This document shows positions 16,147 through 25,357 of a stretch of DNA of 36,128 nt, in pieces. Numbering within the stretch: position 1 is the stretch's first letter; every line of letters begins with the position of its first letter. Position numbers and translations under genes: made by a program. The notes beneath the pieces were generated by a model. That model had not been told where the DNA came from, made no database searches, and saw nothing but the letters and a program-made list of their open reading frames with translations. Source of the stretch: Russula earlei. Taxonomy: Eukaryota > Basidiomycota > Agaricomycetes > Russulales > Russulaceae. The stretch is taken from assembly GCA_025769875.1 (NCBI GenBank), contig JAGFNK010000526.1:1-36128 (forward strand). Direction: 5' to 3'.

Positions 16147-17298
16147 ATGCTTACTATCATCGTTATTACTTGTGTAATTTTTCAAACTGCTGTTGCAGCA
16201 TACCTTTTGAATATCAATAAGGTAGAGGATGATTTTGAGAAAAATATGCAGAAATTACTGTTTGTTTTACTGGTACACTTATGCACAAAATTTTTCCTCA
16301 TAGCCATTATTCATAATGCGTTCATATATGGCAAGCTTGCCTCGGGGTTTGGATTATCCTATGGGCCCATGTTGCTGGTAACAACTATGGCTTTTCTAAA
16401 AAAGCCAATGAAAAGGCTTCATATTTATCTACACCTGTTACCATTCGCTTTTTTCTCTATTGTATATCTTATACTGGTTGCGGGAGGATTGACGCAACAC
16501 ATTCACCCGATTTTTATAGTGAACTACACGAAATACTACGTGTTATTAATACTGATTTCTTTGATATTCTATCCCTGCATGGTCAAGTACCAGTTACAGC
16601 TTTGCCCGGCAGAAAAGAAGACACTGGAAGGCCGGTTGATTAATAACATCGCTTCTTTATTATTAGTGGCAACAATAGCGTGTGTTATTATTTTTGAATA
16701 TATAGATCTCATTTACCGGCAGTCTTCTCATGTACATGACATACGCCTCTTTACTTATACAAGCTTTGCATTGATTCCGGTGTTGATGCTACGGTATAAG
16801 TTGCAAAAAAAGGCAGAAGAGAAAATGGTAAGAGAAGAGGAAGAAATACAAATAATTACTACTGCCGTTGTTATTAATCAGCCTGACACAGAAAAACGAT
16901 ATCAAAAATCTGCGTTGGATGCTTCTATGCTGGATGAATATGAAAATATATTGACAAAGTTCATGGAGCAGCATAAGATCTACCTGGATGCTGAATTATC
17001 TCTGGAAGAGCTGGCACAAAAAGTAAAAATTCCTAAACACCATCTTACACAGTTACTGAACGACCGGTTAAAAAAGAACTTTTATAAATTCATCAATGAG
17101 TACCGGATCAATGAAGCCATCAATAAATTAAAAGACCCCACTAACGAAGTAAATATCCTTTCCCTGGCTTATGATTGTGGTTTTAACTCCAAGTCATCCT
17201 TCAATAGCTACTTCAAACAATTAACCGGTTATACCCCTTCAGGGTACCGGAAAATGGTTACCAATACCCCTGCTGCCGAAGGGCCTCTTTCTCTGTAA
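16147..17298 (+). CDS. AraC-family regulator with N-terminal membrane domain
   Basis: The first 220 residues of this 383-residue protein hold about seven hydrophobic segments (for example IIVITCVIFQTAVAAYLL, LLFVLLVHLCTKFFLIAII, LYPFAFF-like and LLVATIACVIIFEYIDLIY stretches), followed by a charged linker (about 220-255) and an AraC-type DNA-binding domain (about 270-372: LSLEELAQKVKIPKHHLTQL, NFYKFINEYRINEAI, LAYDCGFNSKSSFNSYFKQLTGYTPSGYRK). Such membrane-bound AraC proteins are common in Bacteroidota and probably sense a ligand at the inner membrane. It lies directly upstream of the susC-susD-phosphatase group in the same direction, so control of that group is a reasonable inference. Confidence 0.9.
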   Translation: MLTIIVITCVIFQTAVAAYLLNINKVEDDFEKNMQKLLFVLLVHLCTKFFLIAIIHNAFIYGKLASGFGLSYGPMLLVTTMAFLKKPMKRLHIYLHLLPFAFFSIVYLILVAGGLTQHIHPIFIVNYTKYYVLLILISLIFYPCMVKYQLQLCPAEKKTLEGRLINNIASLLLVATIACVIIFEYIDLIYRQSSHVHDIRLFTYTSFALIPVLMLRYKLQKKAEEKMVREEEEIQIITTAVVINQPDTEKRYQKSALDASMLDEYENILTKFMEQHKIYLDAELSLEELAQKVKIPKHHLTQLLNDRLKKNFYKFINEYRINEAINKLKDPTNEVNILSLAYDCGFNSKSSFNSYFKQLTGYTPSGYRKMVTNTPAAEGPLSL

Positions 17299-17373
17299 TA
17301 TTTTGTTAATACAGCCGTAATAATTCGGACATATTGCAAGTGGTTGATTTTCAATGATAATTTTTTAAACATA

Positions 17374-17413
17374 GTCCTTCCCACAAAGGAACTACGTTCA
17401 TTCGTCCTTCCCA
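17374..17413 (+). repeat. 10-bp direct repeat upstream of susC
   Basis: GTCCTTCCCA occurs at 17374-17383 and again at 17404-17413, a perfect repeat with a 30-bp period, close to three helical turns. The second copy ends about 34 bases before a -7-like element (CACTTTTG). The arrangement fits a pair of activator sites on one face of the DNA, but no regulator is proven. Confidence 0.5.
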
Positions 17414-17446
17414 AGCGGGCGCGTCGCCATTCTTTAACGAACCCTT

Positions 17447-17454
17447 CACTTTTG
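17447..17454 (+). promoter_or_regulatory. Possible -7 element of the susC operon
   Basis: CACTTTTG differs from TAnnTTTG only at the first position and lacks a TTG at -33, as expected for an activator-dependent promoter. It would give a leader of about 120 bases before the susC ATG at 17580. Confidence 0.35.
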
Positions 17455-17474
17455 CGTTTTCAAATGATTTAAAC

Positions 17475-17507
17475 ATGAAAATCAAAAATCTAACTGCTAT
17501 CCGGTAG
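17475..17507 (+). other. Ten-residue leader ORF upstream of susC
   Basis: ATG at 17475 opens MKIKNLTAIR followed by TAG at 17505-17507, inside the predicted susC leader. It may be a short regulatory leader peptide, a remnant of an older start, or chance. It is listed because it is the only ATG-started frame between the promoter candidate and susC on this strand that looks basic and leader-like. Confidence 0.25.
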
Positions 17508-17579
17508 GGCTTACTCATTCCTGCCAGGCTATGTAGTACGCGAAAACCCCATCATTCAAACCAAGCTAAATTTTCCCCA

Positions 17580-20500
17580 ATGAAACAAAAATTGACGCAG
17601 TTTTTTGGCTTCAGCCTCTTACTGTTCGTGCTGTTATTAAAGGGCACAACAGTATTGGCACAGGTAGCCACCATTAAAGGAAAAGTAACAAGCGCAAATG
17701 GCGTTGCTCTTTCCGGTGTAAATGTGAAAGAAAAAATACCGGTAAAAGTGCAGTTACTGATGCGAATGGCTATTATGCTATTAGCACATCACAACCCGAT
17801 GCTACCCTGGTAATTAATTATGTAGGGTATACAAGCCGGGAAGTAAAAACGGACGGCAAAACACAACTGGACATTACTTTGCTGGAATTGCCTAAAGACC
17901 TGGATGAAGTAGTTGTTACAGCTATGGGTATTAAAAAAGAAGCCAAAAGAATTGGATATGCAGTAACCGAGATCAACGGTGCTGATTTAACAAAGACCAG
18001 GGATGCCAACCCTATTAACTCATTGGTTGGTAAAGTAGCAGGCTTAAATGTAGGCGGATCTGCAGAAATGTTAGGACGCCCCCAGCTTGTATTAAGAGGT
18101 AGTACTGATTTATTGTTTGTAGTAGATGGTGTGCCCATCAATTCAGATACTTGGAATATTAGCCCAGATGATATTGATACCTATACCATATTAAAAGGTA
18201 CAAATGCTGCTGCCTTATATGGTTTTAGAGGTATTAACGGAGCTATTGTTATTACTACCAAACGTGGTACAAAAGATAAGAAAGGCTGGCAGGTAGATTT
18301 TAATAGCAATACTATGTTTGAAAAAGGATTTCTTACCGAACCTCAAAGCCAGACCGAATATGGCCGCGGTACCAACTACCAGTATTCCTATGGTGACAGG
18401 TTATATGATAACGCTCAGCGTTTACAGGAATATGGCCCCCGTTTTGAAGGCCAGGCAATTAAACAATACGATAGTCCCTGGGATCCCAACGCCGTAAATG
18501 GCGGTGGTACATTGGGCGTAAGAACAGCTACTCCATGGCTTGCCCGTGGCGCTGACAACTTCCACAAATTCATGGAAACAGGGTTGTTATCAACCAATAG
18601 CATTGCATTCTCTACAGGTGATAACAATTATGATATCCGTATGTCTTATGCACATACCTATCAGAAAGGTATGGCCCCCAATACATCACTGCACTACGAT
18701 AACTTTAATATCAATGCAGGTTATAATTTTGACGAGAAACTGCGTTTGGAAGGTAATCTGAACTTTAACGCTCAGTATTCACCCAATATTCCTGACCAGT
18801 CTTATGGTCCCAATAGCTATGTATACATGTTTAAAGTGTATGGTTCTGCTGATTATGATATCAACGACCTGAAAGATATCTATAAAGGGCCATCTGGTGT
18901 AAACAACCTGGTACAATATGCTCCTGAATACGGACGTGAGAACAGTGCCTGGTTTATCGCCAAAGAATGGTTAAGAACACATGATAAAACAGATATTTAC
19001 GGTTACCTTAAATTAAGCTATAAGGTTACCAAAGATTTAAGTTTAAGTGCAAGGTCACAGGTTACTACCTGGAACCAGATCAGAACAGAAAAAGTACCCC
19101 CTTCTACCAATCTTAATACGTATGCTCCCTGGTATTATTTTGGTTGGTATGGCGATTACAGGGAAGACAGGCGTAACCTGATAGAAAACAACTCCGATGT
19201 TCTTGCTAACTATAATAAGAAAATATCATCCGATTGGAGTTTGTCCGCTTTAGCAGGTGCCGGTTTCCGTTCATTTAAATACAATTCCTTCTACGGTACA
19301 ACCAAAGGATTGGCGATACCTAAATTGTATGCATTATCTAACTCACTTACACCAGGGTTAGAATATACGTATGGTGCAAGAATGCAGGTATACAGCGGTT
19401 ATTATAGTTTCGACATCTCTTACAAAAAGTTCTTTACCGTATCCAGTACAGGCAGGGTAGACAATTTATCAACTTTACCCAGTGGAAACAATACCTTCTT
19501 CTATCCTTCGGCTTCTATCAGCTCTGTGTTAACAGATTATATTAATTTACCTAAATCTGTTTCTTTCTTAAAACTCAGGGCTTCTTATGCCGATGTAAAA
19601 GGTGGTTTAACCAATCCTACCATTCCATCTGCTTATACAGCTATCACTGGTATTAATACCGGTACATTATTAGGTTATGGCACTGACTTATATTCTTCTT
19701 TCGATGGGCCTTCCTATACCAACCAGAATGTATATACTTCAGCAAGCTATTATAACGGTTCTCCATCAGTAAACTTTTCTAATACAATTGCAAACCCTTC
19801 TATCAAACCGTACGATAGAAAATCTTACGAATTAGGTATGGATCTTCGTTTGCTGAAAAACAGGATCAACCTCGATGTTACTTATTTCAATAGCACAAAC
19901 GGACCATTGATCTATGCGCTACCTGTTGACCCGGCTACAGGCTATTATAGCCAAAATGTAAACGGTATTACTTCCTTAAAGAAAGGATGGGAAATCGCAT
20001 TAAACGTTTCGCCCTTCAAGAATCCCAAAGGATTTTCATGGGATGTTAACATGAACTGGTCTACATTCAAAGAAACACTGAAAGCCATTTATGGAAATGA
20101 GTCTACCTTATTGTTGAACGGACATAACTACAAGGTAGGAGAAAGACTGGATGCATTCTACAGCACCAAGTTTGTTAGAGATCAGAGCGGTAATATTATT
20201 TATGGATATGATCAATTGAAAAAAGCAGGTACAGGTGCGCCATTGTCTGCACCAACTGATGCTGACAACCATGGTTTTATCGGTAACCTTAATCCCGATT
20301 TCTCATTCGGTATCAATAACACCCTTTCTTATAAAAACTTTAGCCTGAGCTTCCAGTTCGATGGTCGTATCGGGGGTAAAATTTACGATAGGGTATTGTA
20401 CCAGGGTAACAATGGTGGTACTTCTATCGAAAGTGCTTCCGGCGATTTTGGTGTAGCACGTCGTGCAGATTGGGAATTAGCAAAAGGAAATGCTTCAACA

Positions 20501-20992
20501 GTAGCAGGTATCTTAACCTATTCTATACCTAAAACAGTAAATGGCCAGGCTTATACAGGTGCTTATACTGGTAAAGGATATATCATCACTGCAGGAACAC
20601 CTAATTTCTCTGGTGGACAAATTACCAACTTTAAAGACCTCACTTTAGCGCCTAACACAACGAGCACTACTGTTCAGAGTTATCTGTCAAGTGGTATCGG
20701 TGCAGCTTTCGATGAGTATTATATGATTAGCAGGTCTTTCGCCAAATTAAGAGAGGTTAACTTAACCTATCGTTTCCCTATGGGCTCTGTCAAGAACAAA
20801 TTCTTTAAGGCAATATCTGTTTCATTAATAGGTAGAAACCTGCTGTATTTCGCAGCAAGAAAAGACTTTGATATTGAGCAATATGCTTCCGGCTTCAACC
20901 TGACTGACAGAAGTGTACAAGGTACCTCATCTACAGACTTGCAGAGCTCTACTGCACGCAGGTTTGGATTTAACGTAAACTTTAGTTTTTAA
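17580..20992 (+). CDS. SusC/RagA-type TonB-dependent outer-membrane transporter, broken by a one-base indel
   Basis: The ATG at 17580 gives a signal peptide (ends VLAQ near residue 28) and the start of a CarboxypepD_reg-like domain (TIKGKVTSANGVALSGVNVKEK). After the A-run 17731-17736 the frame is lost and stops at 17811-17813. One more A (seven for six) restores KNTGKSAVTDANGYYAIS and joins the main frame, which continues through the plug (DLDEVVVTAMGIKKEA, VLRGSTDLLFVVDGVPIN, LKGTNAAALYGFRGINGAIVIT) and a beta-barrel ending RRFGFNVNFSF. The restored length is about 1137 residues, normal for SusC. With SusD it imports a large substrate across the outer membrane. Sequencing error is the simplest explanation of the break; true inactivation or slippage in the A-run cannot be excluded. 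A frame restart at TTG 17879 would lack the signal peptide and is unlikely. Confidence 0.93.
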
Positions 20993-21023
20993 AAGACAAG
21001 TATCATCATTTAAAATATTTCAC

Positions 21024-22682
21024 ATGAAAAGAAAATCATTTAACCTATTAATAGCTATTGCAGCAATCATGGTTGTTGCAACCAGCTGCCAGAAGGGTGA
21101 TTTACTGTCAAACCCCAACGCTGCCGGAGAAACAAGTATTATCTCTCCAGGCTTACTGGTCAACCACGTTACGTACGATATCTACAATGGCGGCGGTGTG
21201 ATGGATAGCCGCCCGGGTGCAGTTAGTGAAAGCCCCTGGGACCAGGAATTTATATGGAGTCAATACTTTGTTTCCAACTATCCTTACTACAGGGGAAACA
21301 ATTTTTATAACTGGTCACGCACCTCTACAGCATATGATATCCTGAGATATGCTGTTAAAATAGAAGACCAGGTTGCTAAACAGTATCCTACTACCCCCTC
21401 TAACAAAGTAGTGTATTCTGCATTGGCTAAATTTTTCCGTGCATATGCTTTTATTTGGTACACACAAAGGGTAGGGGATATTCCAATGACAGAGGCTGGG
21501 AACCCCAACAACCTCACACCTAAATTCGATACCCAAAAGCAGGTATATATCAACAGCCTGAATTTATTAGATTCAGCCAATATCATATTGGGTAATTTGA
21601 TTGCCACCTATCCTACTGGTATAGGCTCTGTAAAAGGAAGCGCTATACTGGATGCAGGTGATATCTATGGTCTTACCAACCTGCAGTGGCAAAAACTGAT
21701 CAATACATACCGTTTGAGGGTATTGATCAGTTTAAGTAAAAGGGCTGGCGATAATGCAGACATGAATATCAAACAACAGTTTGCTACTATCATCAACAAC
21801 CCTGCTACTTACCCTATCATGACAGGTAATACAGATAACATGGTGTTTAAATACAACGCCTCTTATAACGCTTATCCTATCTTCCTGCGTGGTAATAATC
21901 CTTATAATAACTACGCCAACATCTCTAAAACGTATTTGAATCTTACTACCGCAAACAGAGATCCAAGAACTTTTGTGGTTGCTACTCCTGCACCTGCACA
22001 ATTAACTGCCGGAAAAACTGTTGGCGATTTTACAGCTTATGTAGGAGCCGATATCAATACAGATATCTCTACCTTGTTTAACACGGGGTCTACACCTGCT
22101 ACAAGTCAGTATTCTTATGCCAACTACCTGAGATACTATAGCGATAAAGGTGGTGCCAATTGTGAGCCCGATGTTGTTATTGGTTACCCTGAAATGTGTT
22201 TTAACATAGCTGAAGCCATTAACCTGGGCTGGGTTACCGGTAGTTCTGCCACATGGTATACAAACGGTATCAACGCTTCTTTAAGCATATATGGATTAAC
22301 ACAGGGCCAAACCTTTACCGTAGCAGATGTTGCCGGTAAAACCCTGGGCACAGTTACAATAGATATTAATACCTTCTTAAGCAATGTTGCTTATGCCGGA
22401 GACAATGCTACAGGTCTGAATCAAATACTTACACAAAAGTATATAGCCCTGTTTAACAACTCTGGCTGGGAATCTTTCTATAACTGGCGCAGAACCGGCG
22501 TGCCAACCTTTTCACAAGGTGGAGCAGGCATTGGTGTGCCGGCTAATAACAACCTCATCCCAAGGCGTTGGCAATACCCGCTTGATGAGTTTGATTACAA
22601 CGGCGCAAATTGTACAGCAGCTATACAAAGCCAGTATGGAGGTGTTGATGATCTTTCAAAAGACACATGGTTAACTAAATAA
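21024..22682 (+). CDS. SusD/RagB-like nutrient-binding lipoprotein
   Basis: This 552-residue lipoprotein (hydrophobic run then ATSC, Cys22) is of the SusD-like_2 type: TPR-like helices with a YDILRYAVKIEDQVAK segment, ALAKFFRAYAFIWYTQRVGDIPM, LINTYRLRVLISLSKR, and the C-terminal QKYIALFNNSGWESFYNWRRTG and LIPRRWQYP. SusD proteins sit on the cell surface as the lid of the SusC channel and bind the incoming glycan, peptide or other ligand. It begins 31 bases after susC and is followed by a strong terminator. The ligand is not identifiable from the sequence. Confidence 0.93.
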   Translation: MKRKSFNLLIAIAAIMVVATSCQKGDLLSNPNAAGETSIISPGLLVNHVTYDIYNGGGVMDSRPGAVSESPWDQEFIWSQYFVSNYPYYRGNNFYNWSRTSTAYDILRYAVKIEDQVAKQYPTTPSNKVVYSALAKFFRAYAFIWYTQRVGDIPMTEAGNPNNLTPKFDTQKQVYINSLNLLDSANIILGNLIATYPTGIGSVKGSAILDAGDIYGLTNLQWQKLINTYRLRVLISLSKRAGDNADMNIKQQFATIINNPATYPIMTGNTDNMVFKYNASYNAYPIFLRGNNPYNNYANISKTYLNLTTANRDPRTFVVATPAPAQLTAGKTVGDFTAYVGADINTDISTLFNTGSTPATSQYSYANYLRYYSDKGGANCEPDVVIGYPEMCFNIAEAINLGWVTGSSATWYTNGINASLSIYGLTQGQTFTVADVAGKTLGTVTIDINTFLSNVAYAGDNATGLNQILTQKYIALFNNSGWESFYNWRRTGVPTFSQGGAGIGVPANNNLIPRRWQYPLDEFDYNGANCTAAIQSQYGGVDDLSKDTWLTK

Positions 22683-22694
22683 CTTTCTTTACTT

Positions 22695-22733
22695 AACCCG
22701 GCAAAGGAGCCTATTCTCCTTGCCGGGTTTTTT
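22695..22733 (+). terminator. Terminator after susD
   Basis: AACCCGGCAAAGGAG (22695-22709) pairs with CTCCTTGCCGGGTT (22716-22729) with one bulged A and a 6-base loop, then a run of six T (22728-22733). It lies 12 bases after susD. It may attenuate rather than fully end transcription into the phosphatase gene 30 bases on. Confidence 0.9.
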
Positions 22734-22762
22734 ATGTAAACCCGCTTTAATTCTATTTAATT

Positions 22763-23581
22763 ATGAGAAAGGTATTTGTACTGGTAGCATGCATATTTCC
22801 TTATGTACTGAATGCACAAATAGCAGACAGTGCAAAGCGTGAAGTAAAATTGCAGGGAGCTATTAATTTCAGAGATGTAGGCGGTTATATTACCAAAGAG
22901 GGAAAGCATGTTAAATGGGGGAAGATTTACCGGTCTGCCGCTATTAATAAATTAACGGAACAAGACCTGCAAAAACTGCAATCACTACACCTGGCTTACA
23001 TACTTGATTTCAGAGGCCCATACGAAGTACAGGCGGCCCCTGATAAGATACCTGCCGGTGCCATCCGTATTTCATTGCCTGCTGGTAGTGAAAACATAGG
23101 TGATAGCAACTATATGAAAACAATGGTAAAGTCGATGAGGAATGACTCTGCCTTATTACAATTCTATAGTGTGTTAACGCCTTTCCCAGCTCGTTATACA
23201 CCATTGTTTGACGAATTATTACAGGCAAACCCGGATAGCGCCTTATTGTTTCATTGTAGCGCAGGGAAAGATAGAACAGGTATTGCAGCAGCCTTGATAT
23301 TATATGCCTTAGGCGTAGATGAGCAAACAATTATGCAGGACTACCTCGCTACCAATTATTACCGTAGAACAGAAAATGAAAGAAGCATCAAAGGAATGAT
23401 GCAGGCATATAACATGGATGAGACCACTGCTAAAGGCATGATGGCTGCAAAGCCACTTTATCTGCAAGCTACCTTCCAGTCAATAGAAAAACAATATGGC
23501 AGTGTTGATCACTACCTCGAAACAGAATTAGGCCTTACCCCATCAAAAAGGAAAGCCCTGCAAAAGAAATTCACAGAATAA
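22763..23581 (+). CDS. Secreted tyrosine-type phosphatase (Y_phosphatase3 family)
   Basis: This 272-residue protein has a signal peptide (MRKVFVLVACIFPYVLNAQ) and the bacterial atypical tyrosine-phosphatase pattern: AINFRDVGGYITKEGKHVKWGKIYRSAAINKLT, AYILDFRGPYEV, and the P-loop HCSAGKDRTG at 164-173 with nucleophile Cys165 and Arg171. Relatives act on phosphotyrosine, phosphoinositides or inositol phosphates. Being exported beside a SusC/SusD pair, it more likely dephosphorylates an outside or imported compound than a cellular signalling protein; the substrate is inference. A terminator separates it from susD, so it may have partial read-through or its own promoter, which I do not see. Confidence 0.9.
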   Translation: MRKVFVLVACIFPYVLNAQIADSAKREVKLQGAINFRDVGGYITKEGKHVKWGKIYRSAAINKLTEQDLQKLQSLHLAYILDFRGPYEVQAAPDKIPAGAIRISLPAGSENIGDSNYMKTMVKSMRNDSALLQFYSVLTPFPARYTPLFDELLQANPDSALLFHCSAGKDRTGIAAALILYALGVDEQTIMQDYLATNYYRRTENERSIKGMMQAYNMDETTAKGMMAAKPLYLQATFQSIEKQYGSVDHYLETELGLTPSKRKALQKKFTE

Positions 23582-23652
23582 ATATAGTAGTCGCTATAAC
23601 ATATCGCCTGTATTGTCTAATAGCGGGCATATGTTAGATTTTGATTTCAAAA

Positions 23653-23688
23653 AGGTGGGACCTTTCCAGGTTCTGCCTCTATTTTTTT
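23653..23688 (+). terminator. Terminator after the phosphatase gene
   Basis: GGTGGGACC (23654-23662) pairs with GGTTCTGCC (23669-23677) using several G-U pairs that work only in the plus-strand RNA, followed by TCTA and seven T. It faces the convergent MFS gene. Confidence 0.65.
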
Positions 23689-23764
23689 ATACCATAAGAC
23701 AAATAAATGCGCTGCACGCGGCACCATACAGTATTATTAAAAGGTTAATCATGTACAATGGTTA

Positions 23765-25336
23765 TTACCGATAACTGCTAGGTAGTTGTCGCCCCGGCTG
23801 TTTTTTTACAGCAATATTCTTAATAAATATAGCCGACATCAACGCGCCTGCAAAGCAAAGTACAGCCGCTATCAGCATGATGTTATGATAGGCATCAATA
23901 AAGCTATTATGATAATATTGCTCAATCACTGTTTTATTAGCCGGGCTTAATTCAGCAGGCACTTTGGCATTACCCAGATTGGCCACCTGCGCCATAATAC
24001 TTTTCTTCTCCTGCTCCGGAAGCGATGTTTTATCCAGCTGCTTTTGCATGGTTCCTGTAAAGAACAGAACAGCCAGTGCGCCGAAGATAGCATTCGCAAA
24101 AACATTGCAGATACGGCTGATCGCATTATTAACACCCGAAGCCGTACCGGAAAACCGGTCATCTACAGAACCCATTACGGCAGCAGTAAGTGGCGCCACC
24201 GTAAACGACATGCCAAGCCCGAATACCAACAAACCAGGGAAGAAGGTGGTCCAATAGGCTCCTGCACCACTGGTTTGTTTTACAAAGGCAAGTAGCAACA
24301 CCCCTATCCCTGCTCCGGAAGGCCCCGCTATCAGGAATAATCTCGGGCCATGTTTATCAGCTAATCTTCCGGCATACCTCGCCAATAAGATCATCTGTAT
24401 GGTAAATGGCAGAAAAGTAAGCCCGGATTCTAACTGGCTATACCCTTGTATTTGTACCAGGTTCAATGAAAGGAACAACATGCCTGCTCCCAACCCTGCA
24501 TACAGGAAAAAGGTAAGCAGGTTAACCCCGCTGAAAGTTGCATTCTTAAATAACGCCAGCGGCATCATCGGGTATTTGCTCTTCTTTTCAATAAATATAA
24601 AAGCAGTCAACAGCAATACGCCGGCGGCTAATGAAAGATATACTTCCCAGCTATTAAAGCCGGTAGCAGGAATACGCAGGAAACCAAATGTAAGTGCCGC
24701 CAACCCTAAAGCAATCGCCATTGCACCCAGTATATCAATATGATGATTGCTGCTCTCATCCTTACGCTCTTTCACCTTACTCCATAAAATAAGCAAGGCA
24801 GCTATGCCAATGGGAATGTTAATGAAAAATATATAACGCCATAAACCGGCATCTCCTAATGCACCGCCTAACGCAGGGCCGCCAATAGTAACCATGGTAG
24901 TAGCCGCAGACCATGTGCCAATAGCCTTACCACGTTCCTTTTCATGAATAGAAGAAGAGATCAGTGAAAGGCTACCCGGTATCATCAACGCGCCTCCAAC
25001 GCCCTGTATACTCCTGAACACGATCAGGAAAAAAACATTCCCCACAATACCACACAAACCAGAGCCCACTATAAAAATAAAAATACCCAGCATAAATACT
25101 TTCTTACGCCCCAGCTTATCACCCAATGAACCACCGATCAATATAAGGGAAGCCAGTATTAACAGGTAAGCATTCAATATCCAAAAAAGATCTGCTCCCT
25201 TTGCATTCAACGTTTTCTGCAAAGAAGGCAACACCACATTGAGCGCTGTTCCATCAATAAATGCCATAGCCGAAGCTATGATGGCCGAAGCCATTATCCA
25301 TTTCCCTTCCCGGCTGTTAAGCGCAACTGTTGCCAC
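23765..25336 (-). CDS. MFS transporter, DHA2 (EmrB/QacA-like, 14-helix) type
   Basis: This 523-residue membrane protein has about 14 hydrophobic segments and the DHA2 marks: MAFIDGTALNVVLPSLQ in helix 1, GGSLGDKLGRKKVF (motif A), RSIQGVGGALMIPGSLSLI (motif B region) and TIGGPALGGALGD (motif C of antiporters). Family members export drugs or metabolites against a proton gradient. The start is GTG at 25336; the overlapping ATG at 25338 is out of frame. It begins only 21 bases after egtB, so it is probably the last gene of the ergothioneine operon and could export ergothioneine or a precursor, though a role in general efflux is equally open. Confidence 0.9.
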   Translation of the reverse strand: MATVALNSREGKWIMASAIIASAMAFIDGTALNVVLPSLQKTLNAKGADLFWILNAYLLILASLILIGGSLGDKLGRKKVFMLGIFIFIVGSGLCGIVGNVFFLIVFRSIQGVGGALMIPGSLSLISSSIHEKERGKAIGTWSAATTMVTIGGPALGGALGDAGLWRYIFFINIPIGIAALLILWSKVKERKDESSNHHIDILGAMAIALGLAALTFGFLRIPATGFNSWEVYLSLAAGVLLLTAFIFIEKKSKYPMMPLALFKNATFSGVNLLTFFLYAGLGAGMLFLSLNLVQIQGYSQLESGLTFLPFTIQMILLARYAGRLADKHGPRLFLIAGPSGAGIGVLLLAFVKQTSGAGAYWTTFFPGLLVFGLGMSFTVAPLTAAVMGSVDDRFSGTASGVNNAISRICNVFANAIFGALAVLFFTGTMQKQLDKTSLPEQEKKSIMAQVANLGNAKVPAELSPANKTVIEQYYHNSFIDAYHNIMLIAAVLCFAGALMSAIFIKNIAVKKQPGRQLPSSYR

Positions 25337-25357
25337 ATCAATAGTTTATAATGAATA

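Noticed and set aside
17879..20992. The main susC frame as a separate gene starting at TTG 17879
   Set aside because: It would lack the signal peptide and the N-terminal extension domain, both of which are encoded in frame once one A is restored upstream.
23964..24295. Plus-strand open frames inside the MFS gene
   Set aside because: They are antisense shadows of a clear transporter and show no family features.
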